Shown piece after piece: positions 1 through 6,472 of a DNA stretch of 6,954 bases (positions within the stretch are counted from its first letter, which is position 1; every line of letters begins with the position of its first letter). Both the position numbers and the translations under genes were made by a program. Under the pieces are notes generated by a model. The model searched no databases. It was given only the letters and a program-made list of their open reading frames with translations, and was not told where the DNA came from. The DNA comes from Hadesarchaea archaeon (GTDB lineage: Archaea > Hadarchaeota > Hadarchaeia > Hadarchaeales > Hadarchaeaceae). Where the stretch lies: NCBI GenBank assembly GCA_012962055.1, contig DTYD01000019.1, positions 1 to 6,954 of the forward strand. Reading direction: 5' to 3'.

Positions 1-236
1 CCACCTACCTATTGTCGTCCGATTCGGGATGCCCTTCAAGCCGAGGGCTTTTGCGACTCCTCGATTTTTCTAAAGTGCTTTACGAGCCGCTTGCCCCTGT
101 GGATGCCCTTCAGCTGCGCGTAGACGAGGAGCCTTGCCGTCGGCTGGCGACCATAGCCCCGTCTACCTCTTCCTTCGCGTTCCTGAACAACGGTTTTGTT
201 AACGACTAGCCTCGCTAGTTCAACTGGGTTCGACAC
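1..236 (-). pseudogene. Transposase-like N-terminal fragment, frameshifted and cut by window edge
   Basis: A reading frame opens with GTG at 236, after an in-frame TAG, and encodes a basic protein that stops with TGA at 36-38. Its middle (GYGRQPTARLLVYAQLKGI) resembles the N-terminal region of IS4/IS5-type DDE transposases: a basic G-R-x-P segment, then a helical stretch, then a second helix (RLVKHFRKIEE). The expected continuation is in another frame: from 48 to 1 the minus strand reads ALGLKGIPNRTTIGRW, like the 'ALG...IPSRTTL' segment of these transposases. The two frames join if one A is restored in the CAAAA run at 49-53, so a one-base deletion is the simplest reading. A -1 programmed frameshift is less likely because G-CAA-AAG is not a good slippery heptamer. 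No catalytic DDE residues fall inside the window, and terminal repeats were not identified. Family assignment rests on general resemblance only. Confidence 0.5.
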
Positions 237-251
237 TGCCTACTTAAGCTG

Positions 252-267
252 CAGAGAGAAAAGAAAT
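252..267 (-). terminator. T-rich tract after nadE, possible archaeal terminator
   Basis: On the minus strand the sequence 13 to 28 bases after the nadE stop codon reads ATTTCTTTTCTCTCTG, a pyrimidine-rich tract with runs of three and four T. Archaeal RNA polymerase can terminate at T-rich tracts without a strong hairpin, and this lies at the end of the seven-gene operon. The T runs are interrupted by C, so the call is tentative. Confidence 0.3.
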
Positions 268-279
268 TTTGCACACACC

Positions 280-1092
280 TTATAATTTAGGTATCTCCGG
301 GAGAGTCAGCTTGTGGGCCATCCTGCGCTCCCTCTGGATGAAATATTTTACTGTCGCGGTATCCACATCCGCCGCTTTCGCGATTGCGGCGAATTTTAGT
401 TTTAGGTCCAACCCGGCGTAAATTGTGTCAAGTTTTTCGTAAGAGATGCCGAGTTCCTTCTCATCTGTTTGTCCGTGCCAAAGCCCTGCCGAAGGCGCCT
501 TTTCGACCACATGCCTGGGCAATTTGAGGTATGCCGCGAGCTGCTTGACCTGGGTTTTGTAGAGACAACCGAGCGGAAACAAGTCCGCAGCACCGTCTCC
601 CCACTTCGTGAAATATCCACTCCGGATTTCGCTTCGGTTGCCACAGCCGACGACAAGCCTGTTCAGCAGGTTAGCATAGTAATAGAGGATCACCATCCGT
701 ACACGTGGCCTGATATTAGCGGTTGGAAGTTGCGCCCCCACTTTGTAGTCTGTTAGATTTTGTCGGATGCCGAGCACAGCTGGGGTGATATCGACGACCC
801 TGAATGTCACGCCGAACTTGTTCGCGATTTCACGAGCATCGGCTACATCGTGAGGGTCAGTTACTCCTGCTTCAGGTAAGGAGACGCCCATCACCCCATC
901 TTTCCCCAAGGCCTTGGCACAAAGAGAAACAACAACGGAAGAGTCCACTCCACCGCTGAGTCCCACAACGGCTCCTGTGGCACCCGCTTTTTCCACTTTT
1001 TTCTTGATGAATATCAGGAGCCTCCGTTCTACTCTGGAAGGGTTTATCCTCAGGCCCCTTGCAATTCGTTTCGACACGTCTACTTTTGCCAT
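280..1092 (-). CDS. nadE: NH3-dependent NAD+ synthetase
   Basis: This cytosolic enzyme of 270 residues adenylates nicotinic acid adenine dinucleotide with ATP and amidates it with ammonia to give NAD+. The ATP-pyrophosphatase P-loop LSGGVDSS is at residues 45-52. The family segments around residues 125-140 (ANIRPRVRM...YYYAN) and 160-182 (YFTKWGDGAADLFPLG...KTQV) are present, as is PSAGLWHGQTDE at 200-211. The usual GTGNRSE appears as GCGNRSE (149-155). The length fits a synthetase domain only: there is no glutaminase domain, so free ammonia is the expected nitrogen donor. The ATG at 1092 is preceded by AGGTGA with a 4-base gap, and that motif overlaps the pheA stop. It is the last gene of the operon, 8 bases after pheA. 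It has no direct role in aromatic synthesis but supplies the cofactor used by the DHQ synthase II and TyrA. Identification is firm. Confidence 0.95.
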   Translation of the reverse strand: MAKVDVSKRIARGLRINPSRVERRLLIFIKKKVEKAGATGAVVGLSGGVDSSVVVSLCAKALGKDGVMGVSLPEAGVTDPHDVADAREIANKFGVTFRVVDITPAVLGIRQNLTDYKVGAQLPTANIRPRVRMVILYYYANLLNRLVVGCGNRSEIRSGYFTKWGDGAADLFPLGCLYKTQVKQLAAYLKLPRHVVEKAPSAGLWHGQTDEKELGISYEKLDTIYAGLDLKLKFAAIAKAADVDTATVKYFIQRERRMAHKLTLPEIPKL

Positions 1093-1100
1093 TTTTTCAC

Positions 1101-1922
1101 CTAGAATCGTTTTGGGTAGGAACCAAGCACCTTCAGCATTGCAGTTTTCTTTTTGACCTCTCCTAACGTCTCTTTTACCTTTTCGTCTTCGCGGTGTCCT
1201 TCAAAATCCACGAAAAATAGGTAATCGCCCAGCGCCTTTTTGGACGGACGAGATTCTATCTTCGTGAGGTTTATCCCCCTAGAGGCAAACTCTCCCAAAA
1301 TTTCGTGAAGGATGCCGGGTCTATCGGCAGCGGTATAAAACACTATTGAGGTTTTATCGTGCCCGGTCCTTTCACCATCTTTTTTGCTGAGGCAGAGGAA
1401 ACGCGTCACATTGATCTCCTCTCTCTGGATCTCGTTTTTTAGCACGTCCAATCCGTAGAGTTTTGCGAGACCCCTAGGTCCGATGGCGGCCATGTGGGGC
1501 TGTTTGAGCTTGCCGACCTGTTCGGCGGCTTTTGCGGTGCTTGTCATCTCAATGAGTTCAGCGTTGGGTAAGTTCTTGCGCAGGAAATCTCTACACTGAG
1601 CTAAAGCTTGAGGGTGGGAGAGTATCTGGGTAATTTTTTCAAGCGTTGTTCCGTCAACTCCCAGTAAAGAATGAGATATGGGGAAGACGATCTCGGCCTG
1701 TACGCGGACATCCACCCACGCCAACGCATCCAGGGCTTCCCCCACAGAGCCCTCCCTCAGGCTTTCTACCGGAACAACACCTGCGTTTATCTCCCCACGT
1801 GCGACAGCTTTCGCCGTGCTGGTGATCGTTGGATAAGATACAAACTCCCCCCTGTCTTTAAAGTGAGCTCGCGCGGCGAGTTCAGAGTAAGTACCGCGAG
1901 GTCCAAGTGCTCCTATCCTCAT
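1101..1922 (-). CDS. pheA: Prephenate dehydratase with C-terminal ACT domain
   Basis: This 273-residue monofunctional enzyme decarboxylates and dehydrates prephenate to phenylpyruvate, the committed step to phenylalanine. The catalytic domain (about 1-180) shows GPRGTYSE (7-14), SHPQALAQC (102-110) and NVTRF (171-175), which contains the family's catalytic threonine (T173). The ACT domain (about 190-270) has RPGIL (201-205) and the phenylalanine-binding ESRP motif (223-226), so feedback inhibition by phenylalanine is expected from family knowledge. The usual VPxENS motif reads VPVESL (50-55), a notable departure. There is no chorismate mutase domain. The ATG at 1922 overlaps the tyrA stop as ATGA and follows GGAGG (1929-1933) by 6 bases, which fixes the start and suggests translational coupling to tyrA. 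Confidence 0.94.
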   Translation of the reverse strand: MRIGALGPRGTYSELAARAHFKDRGEFVSYPTITSTAKAVARGEINAGVVPVESLREGSVGEALDALAWVDVRVQAEIVFPISHSLLGVDGTTLEKITQILSHPQALAQCRDFLRKNLPNAELIEMTSTAKAAEQVGKLKQPHMAAIGPRGLAKLYGLDVLKNEIQREEINVTRFLCLSKKDGERTGHDKTSIVFYTAADRPGILHEILGEFASRGINLTKIESRPSKKALGDYLFFVDFEGHREDEKVKETLGEVKKKTAMLKVLGSYPKRF

Positions 1923-2779
1923 GTGGTGCCTCCCTCAAACTGCTTGTAAAGTTCTTCGTAGGCCCGTTTTATTTCGTCGGTCCCGAATGGTAATAAGGCT
2001 CCCCTGAAAATAACCTTGGCACTTTTAGAGTTCCCAGCAGAGAAGGCGACATCCAACGAGCGACATGCCTCCAATAAACAACTTCTGACCATCCTGGCGT
2101 ATCTGTTGTGGACCTGGAGTTCTCCGTAAAGCTCCGGGTTTCCAGCGAGAACAGATTTTGCCAATTCCATCAATCTTGCAAACATGGGGGTGCGAAGTTT
2201 TCTTGCGAATTTAAATCCTTTTAAGGATTTTAACGAGTGCAGATAGGCCAAAAGTATAAAGTGGGTCATGCACTGAATTACCGCCATCACCCTGTCGTGT
2301 TTTTCAGCGTCCATTTCAGTTACGCTGGCCCCCAACTCGGTCAGCAGCCCTTTTAGTTTAGCATACCGTTTTCCAGGTTTAACAGGTACCACCACAAAAT
2401 CCTTTCCCCTGATTTCACGTACGCCTGGTCCAAAAAGCGGGTGGATCGAAACTAACTCGACATCGACCTTAAGATTCTGCATAGTTTCAACGGCTTCGCT
2501 TTTCACAGAAGCAGCGTCGGCCACTAGCGCGCCTTTTTGCGCGCGTTCCGCAACCGATTTTACAACTTCAGGGGTCTTTGATATGGGGACACACACCAGT
2601 ATAATCTCGGCTTCCACAACAGCACCTTCAACAGGTTTGGCTGTTATCCCTAGTTCTGAGGCGACCTTGTTTGCGGTGGCGGTGTTGATGTCGGCCACGA
2701 CGACTTCGCCCAAGTTTTTCTTCGCGAAATCAGCGAACCATCGCCCCATCGCGCCGGCGCCAATGATGGCAACCTTCAC
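1919..2779 (-). CDS. tyrA: Prephenate (or arogenate) dehydrogenase
   Basis: TyrA oxidatively decarboxylates prephenate to 4-hydroxyphenylpyruvate on the way to tyrosine. The 286-residue protein has an N-terminal Rossmann fold with GAGAMG (7-12) and an aspartate at the end of the second strand (D30), which favours NAD+ over NADP+. The IHPLFGP motif (112-118) is typical of the family. The helical C-terminal domain holds HDRVMAVIQCMTHF (161-174), with H173 in the position of a conserved active-site histidine. No chorismate mutase or ACT domain is fused. The start is GTG at 2779, forming GTGA with the aroE stop and lying 8 bases after GGAGG (2788-2792). Preference for prephenate versus arogenate cannot be decided by eye; prephenate is more likely because the next gene is a prephenate dehydratase. 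Confidence 0.92.
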   Translation of the reverse strand: MKVAIIGAGAMGRWFADFAKKNLGEVVVADINTATANKVASELGITAKPVEGAVVEAEIILVCVPISKTPEVVKSVAERAQKGALVADAASVKSEAVETMQNLKVDVELVSIHPLFGPGVREIRGKDFVVVPVKPGKRYAKLKGLLTELGASVTEMDAEKHDRVMAVIQCMTHFILLAYLHSLKSLKGFKFARKLRTPMFARLMELAKSVLAGNPELYGELQVHNRYARMVRSCLLEACRSLDVAFSAGNSKSAKVIFRGALLPFGTDEIKRAYEELYKQFEGGTT

Positions 2780-3630
2780 TTGTCCTTCCTCCCGAGTTCA
2801 CGTCTTGCAGCCGATTCCATAACTTTAATTGGTGCCTGTTTTCCGGTCCACACTTTGAACGATAACGCCCCTTGGTGAACAAGCATTCCCAGTCCGTTGA
2901 CAACTTCAGCTCCGGCCGATTTTGCTTCCTTTAAGAGACGCGTTTCGAGCGGTTTGTACACAATGTCATAAACAACCATGTCGTGGTGGATCAGATCAGA
3001 AGTCACAAGGGTTTGACCCACGTTTGGATACATGCCAACCGATGTGGCGTTGATCAGCAAGTCTGCGTTTTTCAAAACTTTTCTGAGTCGGTCGCGGCGT
3101 AGCGGGACGGAATTTGCGCTGCTCCCTAGTTTTCTCTCGATGTCGGAGACCAAAGCTTTCGCACGAGGAAAGGTGCGGTTGGCTATGGTCAACTCCGCTC
3201 CGGCCCTCACGAGTGAGAAGGCAATCGCGCGCGCTGCTCCACCAGCGCCCAAAAGTACAACTTTACTTCCTTTAACAGTCCCCGCGTTTTCCTCGAGTGC
3301 TCGAATGGCACCGTCCCCATCCGTGTTAAACCCGATCAGTTTCCCGCGCTGATTTTTTACCGTGTTTACAGCCCCAACCAAGTTTGCTGAATCATCGAGT
3401 TCATCGAGTAGGTCAACAATGCGGATTTTATGGGGGGTTGTGACGTTTAGGCCCGATATGCCGATCGCCCGAACCCCTGCAACAGTGTCGTCAAGAAATT
3501 TGGTCGGAACTTCAACAGCAACGTAGACGGAGTTTAGCCTAAGTGATTCAAAGGCTGCATTGAACATCGCTGGCGAAAGACTTTGCTTTACGGGGTCACC
3601 TACGAGCAAAAATATTTTTACCGGGTTCAA
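2776..3630 (-). CDS. aroE: Shikimate dehydrogenase
   Basis: AroE reduces 3-dehydroshikimate to shikimate. I place the start at TTG 3630, giving 284 residues, rather than at ATG 3666. GGAGGT lies 6 bases before this TTG, the TTG overlaps the aroD stop as TTGA, and the extra 12 residues of the longer version precede the normal family start. In the 284-residue numbering, the substrate-binding SLSP is at 17-20, NVTTPHK at 62-68 with catalytic K68, and NTDGDG at 102-107 with catalytic D104. The nucleotide-binding GAGGAARA is at 128-135, and NRT (151-153) points to NADP(H). HQG at 252-254 is also conserved. It is a single-function enzyme, not fused to AroD as in plants. It sits directly after aroD in pathway order. 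Confidence 0.94.
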   Translation of the reverse strand: MNPVKIFLLVGDPVKQSLSPAMFNAAFESLRLNSVYVAVEVPTKFLDDTVAGVRAIGISGLNVTTPHKIRIVDLLDELDDSANLVGAVNTVKNQRGKLIGFNTDGDGAIRALEENAGTVKGSKVVLLGAGGAARAIAFSLVRAGAELTIANRTFPRAKALVSDIERKLGSSANSVPLRRDRLRKVLKNADLLINATSVGMYPNVGQTLVTSDLIHHDMVVYDIVYKPLETRLLKEAKSAGAEVVNGLGMLVHQGALSFKVWTGKQAPIKVMESAARRELGRKDK

Positions 3631-4358
3631 TTTCTGACCTCCATCCTTGCCAGCTCGCGTACCCATTTCTTAGCTGTCGCTATGTCAAGTTGTCCGGTGG
3701 CGGTTTTTTTCCCCACTCCGACGTAAATCCAAGGTGATCCAAAAACTGGCGCGACGAATCGTGTTATTCGTCCTGCTTCTCCCATCGCGAAAGCTATAAC
3801 TGGGAGGACTGATATTTTTTGCGCTTGAACAAGAAAATCGAGTGTGCGCAGGGCGTGGGTTGAGTTCTTTGCAAAAGTTACAAGTTTGGCGATGTCGCAA
3901 CCAGCCTCCACCATGTTTTTCATCGTTTTCGCGAGCGTGTCGGTAGAAGGTGTGGTGAAAAAATTGTGATACGATATCAACACGGTGACACCCAACGCTT
4001 TGGCATCTGCAACGAGCGGGTCGCGTAGTTTTTCCGTCGTTGAGAGCTCAATGTCTATACATGGCACGCCCGCTTCAATTCCCTCTCTAAGTATCTCAAG
4101 TCTCGTGTCTTCCTGTCCATCGAAAAACCCTCCTTCACGTTTCGGACGGTTGGTGAGGACAACAGGTATCCTTCCGGACAGCAACTTTTTCCACCCTGCC
4201 CGGTCACGTAGTCCATCTATCCTCAGTTCTACTAAGTCGGTGCCACCCTTCACTGCCCGATCCATTCCTGATTTTATTTCATTCAAAGTCCTGCCGATTA
4301 CAGATCCACAAACTGCAGGGGTCTTAAGTTTGTGTTTTCCTATTTTGAGTAATTTCAA
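3627..4358 (-). CDS. aroD: 3-Dehydroquinate dehydratase, type I
   Basis: This enzyme dehydrates 3-dehydroquinate to 3-dehydroshikimate through a lysine Schiff base. The 243-residue protein is a type I (class I aldolase-like barrel) form. The motifs are ELRID (44-48), TNR (69-71), SYHNF with catalytic H131, DIAKLV with Schiff-base K158, MGEAGRITR (192-200) with a substrate-binding arginine, and GQLDI (222-226). All expected active-site positions appear filled. The start is TTG at 4358; GAGG in a G-rich stretch lies about 10 bases upstream and no other in-frame start lies nearby. The gene begins 19 bases after aroB' ends and its TGA overlaps the aroE start. Identification is firm; the exact start is slightly less so. 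Confidence 0.94.
   Translation of the reverse strand: MKLLKIGKHKLKTPAVCGSVIGRTLNEIKSGMDRAVKGGTDLVELRIDGLRDRAGWKKLLSGRIPVVLTNRPKREGGFFDGQEDTRLEILREGIEAGVPCIDIELSTTEKLRDPLVADAKALGVTVLISYHNFFTTPSTDTLAKTMKNMVEAGCDIAKLVTFAKNSTHALRTLDFLVQAQKISVLPVIAFAMGEAGRITRFVAPVFGSPWIYVGVGKKTATGQLDIATAKKWVRELARMEVRN
3637..3642 (-). promoter_or_regulatory. Ribosome binding site that fixes the aroE start
   Basis: GGAGGT on the minus strand lies inside the aroD coding end, 6 bases before TTG 3630. It lies downstream of the alternative ATG at 3666, so it cannot serve that start. It supports the shorter AroE and the TTGA overlap. Confidence 0.8.
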
Positions 4359-4377
4359 AAGCGGGCCCCCTCGCCGG

Positions 4378-5478
4378 TTATCTCTCCACTAGGCTCTCTT
4401 CGACTTTGACTCCGAAATGCCGTCCAGCCCGTTCAGTGAGCAATAGAACCTCGTCTCCGGGTTTAAGCTTAGCCACGGAGATAGGCTTTCCATCTTTTTT
4501 CACGAGATTGATTGTCTCGGCGTTTTGCAGAAGTGTTTTGTAGACCTCACCCTCCCGCTCTGCCTCGACCAGTAGGAGGGGGCGCCTTTCTATCTTTATC
4601 CGTCCGATTACACATACCCGTGCTTTCCCCTGCGCATCGACGACCAACACCTCGTCACCGGCTCCAAGTTCAGAGATGTATTTGGTTTTTCCTCCAGGTA
4701 AGCGGACGTAAGCGTGCACCGCTCCAGCATTCACGCGGAATGGACGGGGTTCCACAAATTCGCTGGGGAGTGTTTCTGAGTGCACGAGGAACAGACCTCC
4801 CGCTTGGCTACCGACAAGCATTCCTTCACCAACCGTCATCAAAGAAGTGGTGTCGACACAGGCTCGATCCCCAGACCCAACAGGTCGAACGGTTTTCACC
4901 TTGGCCGGCACCAGTTTCAGCTGATCAGCGGCCAGTTGTTTAAAGGACTCACACACTTTTTTAATTTCATCCGCCCCACGCTCCCTGGGGTCAAGTAGGA
5001 CGCCTGCAGTTCCAATTTCCAGAGTTTCCACAGCGAGTTTGGCTTCGCCCGCATCTTTGACGCCTGCCAGCACCCCAACATCGGAACCTTGGAGTTCCGC
5101 GACCATGTTTTCAAGGGGAATCACTTTCCAGTCAGGGGTCACTGCGATGAGGTAATCCACGGATTTTCCGATTTTAACGGCGGCACGTTCGAGTTCCTTG
5201 CTAGAAACTTCCACACTGGCAGCGACCTTTTTCCCATGGTCGCTCAGTTTTTTGGCTTCTCGGATTATTCTGTCCACGTTCGACTTTTCGACGGTCAACA
5301 CGGTTACGCTCACTCCCGGAGCCGGAGCTTCCGCCACGACCAAAATGGAGCCCAGCTTGAGAACCTTTTGGACTTCATCGGGCTTCACAATTACCGCATC
5401 GGCACCGGCGTCGATCGCGGCCGACACGAACGGTTTTCGGCGTTCCCAAGATTCGTCCCAATTTGCCTTGACCCACAC
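4378..5478 (-). CDS. aroB': 3-Dehydroquinate synthase II (archaeal type)
   Basis: DHQ synthase II converts 2-amino-3,7-dideoxy-D-threo-hept-6-ulosonate (ADH) to 3-dehydroquinate by NAD+-dependent oxidative deamination and cyclisation, releasing ammonia. It is unrelated to bacterial AroB. The 366-residue protein resembles the Methanocaldococcus MJ1249 type over its whole length: PDWKVIPLENMVAEL (125-139), GSGDRACVDT (201-210), GEGMLVGS (217-224), LVHSET (231-236), RPFRVNAGAVHAY (255-267), IKIERRPLLLVEAE (304-317) and LQNAETI (327-333). The C-terminal third looks like a beta-rich domain. The coordinates use GTG at 5478, which lacks a well-spaced ribosome binding site. A CTG in frame at 5490 lies 4 bases after AGGTGA (5495-5500) and would add MPKL, matching the N-terminal length of MJ1249 better. 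The function is firm and the start is open. Confidence 0.93.
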   Translation of the reverse strand: MWVKANWDESWERRKPFVSAAIDAGADAVIVKPDEVQKVLKLGSILVVAEAPAPGVSVTVLTVEKSNVDRIIREAKKLSDHGKKVAASVEVSSKELERAAVKIGKSVDYLIAVTPDWKVIPLENMVAELQGSDVGVLAGVKDAGEAKLAVETLEIGTAGVLLDPRERGADEIKKVCESFKQLAADQLKLVPAKVKTVRPVGSGDRACVDTTSLMTVGEGMLVGSQAGGLFLVHSETLPSEFVEPRPFRVNAGAVHAYVRLPGGKTKYISELGAGDEVLVVDAQGKARVCVIGRIKIERRPLLLVEAEREGEVYKTLLQNAETINLVKKDGKPISVAKLKPGDEVLLLTERAGRHFGVKVEESLVER

Positions 5479-5494
5479 TAATTTAGGCAGGGGC

Positions 5495-5500
5495 TCACCT
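5495..5500 (-). promoter_or_regulatory. Ribosome binding site for aroB', overlapping the upstream stop
   Basis: AGGTGA on the minus strand includes the TGA stop of the ADH synthase gene. It is 16 bases from the GTG at 5478 but 4 bases from the in-frame CTG at 5490. nadE uses the same AGGTGA with a 4-base gap before its ATG. This favours CTG initiation at 5490. Confidence 0.45.
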
Positions 5501-6295
5501 TTTCAGTTCGCGCATCGCTTTTTCGACCGAGGCATTTTCGTGTACCACTTTGGCAAGAGCCCTGACCATTGCGTTCGGGTTTTTGTGCTGGAAGATGTTA
5601 CGGCCGATAGAAATTCCGATCGCTCCGGCTTCCATGGCATTCGATGCAATCTCGAACACATCACGGGCTGTCGTCATCTTCGGACCACCGGCTATCACGA
5701 TGGGTACCGGGCACCCCCTGACGATCTTACGGAAGGAGCTGATACTGCCGGTGTAGACGGTTTTTATGATGTCCGCGCCTAGCTCTGCCCCAACCCTGGC
5801 TGCGTGCGCCACGAGTGTAGGGTCGTGCTGGTTCTTTATTTTTGCGCCACGGATGTACATCATAGCGAATAAGGGCATGCCCCATACAGCACATGTCTCT
5901 GCTGTATCTCCCAAGTTCTGCAACTGCTCTGACTCATTCGCCGCGCCCACATTGACGTGCACAGAAACGGCGTCCGCACCCAGAGATATCGCCTCTTCGA
6001 CGCTGGCCACCGGGACCTTGCAATTCGGGTCGGGACTCAAGGAAGTACTCCCGGAGAGGTGAATTATCAGTCCTACATCCTTTCCGTACCCGCGGTGCCC
6101 GGCCCGCACGATGCCCTTGTGCAACACGACCGCATTTGCACCGCCGTTTGCCACCCTGTTGATGATGGCCGCCATATCCTCGAGGCCAGCGATCGGGCCC
6201 ATCGAAAGTCCATGGTCCATCGGTACTATAACCGTCCGCCTCGTCCTGCGGTTGATTATTCGCTCAAGCCTGATGCGTTTACCAACTTCAGACAA
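5495..6295 (-). CDS. aroA': ADH synthase (2-amino-3,7-dideoxy-D-threo-hept-6-ulosonate synthase)
   Basis: This first enzyme of the alternative archaeal shikimate route condenses L-aspartate semialdehyde with 6-deoxy-5-ketofructose 1-phosphate in a transaldol reaction. The 266-residue protein is a class I aldolase barrel very like Methanocaldococcus MJ0400. PMDHG holds the catalytic aspartate (D27), [20 protein letters not shown] spans 58-77, and MMYIRG holds the catalytic tyrosine (Y147). DIIKTVYTG (175-183) carries the Schiff-base lysine (K178), and IAGGPK (201-206) and SIGRNIFQH (229-237) are phosphate-binding segments. A fructose-bisphosphate aldolase function is the alternative, but the shikimate context and the neighbouring DHQ synthase II decide for ADH synthase. 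I chose TTG 6295: GGAGGTG lies 6 bases upstream, whereas the longer ORF's GTG at 6304 is itself part of that binding site. It is the first gene of the operon. Confidence 0.93.
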   Translation of the reverse strand: MSEVGKRIRLERIINRRTRRTVIVPMDHGLSMGPIAGLEDMAAIINRVANGGANAVVLHKGIVRAGHRGYGKDVGLIIHLSGSTSLSPDPNCKVPVASVEEAISLGADAVSVHVNVGAANESEQLQNLGDTAETCAVWGMPLFAMMYIRGAKIKNQHDPTLVAHAARVGAELGADIIKTVYTGSISSFRKIVRGCPVPIVIAGGPKMTTARDVFEIASNAMEAGAIGISIGRNIFQHKNPNAMVRALAKVVHENASVEKAMRELKR

Positions 6296-6301
6296 CCACG
6301 C

Positions 6302-6310
6302 CACCTCCTT
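6302..6310 (-). promoter_or_regulatory. Strong ribosome binding site of the first operon gene
   Basis: AAGGAGGTG on the minus strand is a near-perfect Shine-Dalgarno sequence. Its final GTG is the start codon of the longest open frame (6304), which therefore cannot be the true start. The next in-frame start, TTG 6295, has a 6-base spacing. Confidence 0.8.
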
Positions 6311-6441
6311 TTGTGATATGTTGTCTTCCCATTAAAAAGTGTGGGAGAGGGTGGATGGTCTGGAATCTGTGTATGGTTACTATGGCGATAAAAGCAATTC
6401 CTGCTCCTGCAGCTCTCTAGGTTTGCCATGCCCTCCACCAC
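6305..6441 (-). promoter_or_regulatory. Possible operon leader with alternative RNA helices
   Basis: If transcription starts near 6443, a leader of about 140 bases precedes the operon. In it, GUGGUGGAGGG (6441-6431) can pair with CCCUCUCCCAC (6351-6341) over 11 positions, with one mismatch and one G-U pair, and ACUUUUU follows. The second segment, as CCACCCUCU (6354-6346), can instead pair with the GGAGGUGG of the ribosome binding site (6308-6301) with one bulge. The segments are purine- or pyrimidine-rich, so chance is a serious alternative. No known riboswitch motif was recognised. Confidence 0.2.
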
Positions 6442-6442
6442 G

Positions 6443-6461
6443 TTGGCACCCCTCGTGCCAA
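6443..6461. promoter_or_regulatory. Perfect inverted repeat, likely operator between divergent promoters
   Basis: TTGGCAC, a 5-base spacer CCCTC, then GTGCCAA: seven complementary bases in each arm. It ends 3 bases before the A/T-rich box at 6465-6474. It would overlap the upstream (BRE) side of the aroA promoter and the predicted start region of the minus-strand promoter. A further half-site TTGCCA is at 6423-6428. This fits the binding site of a dimeric helix-turn-helix regulator; the regulator itself is not in the window. Confidence 0.5.
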
Positions 6462-6464
6462 ACC

Positions 6465-6472
6465 ATATAATA
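6465..6472 (+). promoter_or_regulatory. TATA box of aroA
   Basis: ATATAATA preceded by CCAAACC resembles an archaeal TATA box with an upstream A-rich element. Transcription about 25 bases downstream would begin near 6494, giving a leader of about 10 bases before ATG 6504. It is the best A/T-rich element close upstream of that gene. Confidence 0.5.

Noticed and set aside
205..219. Small hairpin ACTAGC-CTC-GCTAGT
   Set aside because: A six-base stem inside a coding-like frame with no T run after it; insufficient to call a terminator or an element end.
221..240. T-loop-like GGGTTCGACAC suggesting a tRNA 3' end
   Set aside because: No five-base T stem forms around it and there is no acceptor or anticodon arm upstream; it lies within the transposase-like frame.
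3631..3666. Extended AroE N-terminus from ATG 3666
   Set aside because: It would overlap aroD by 40 bases, has no upstream ribosome binding site, and adds residues before the conserved start; TTG 3630 with GGAGGT is better.
5198..5782. Plus-strand open frame of 194 codons spanning the aroB'/ADH synthase junction
   Set aside because: It lies antisense across two well-supported genes, has no recognisable domain or binding site, and its residue pattern is that of an antisense shadow.
6256..6441. Minus-strand 61-codon frame from GTG 6441 as a leader peptide for attenuation
   Set aside because: It overlaps the start of ADH synthase in another frame and has no cluster of Phe, Tyr or Trp codons. 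Its GTG has no well-placed ribosome binding site.
6443..6459. Sigma-54-like promoter (TTGGCAC ... GTGC)
   Set aside because: The resemblance is superficial, the spacing and second half do not fit, and archaea have no sigma-54. The perfect symmetry is better explained as an operator.
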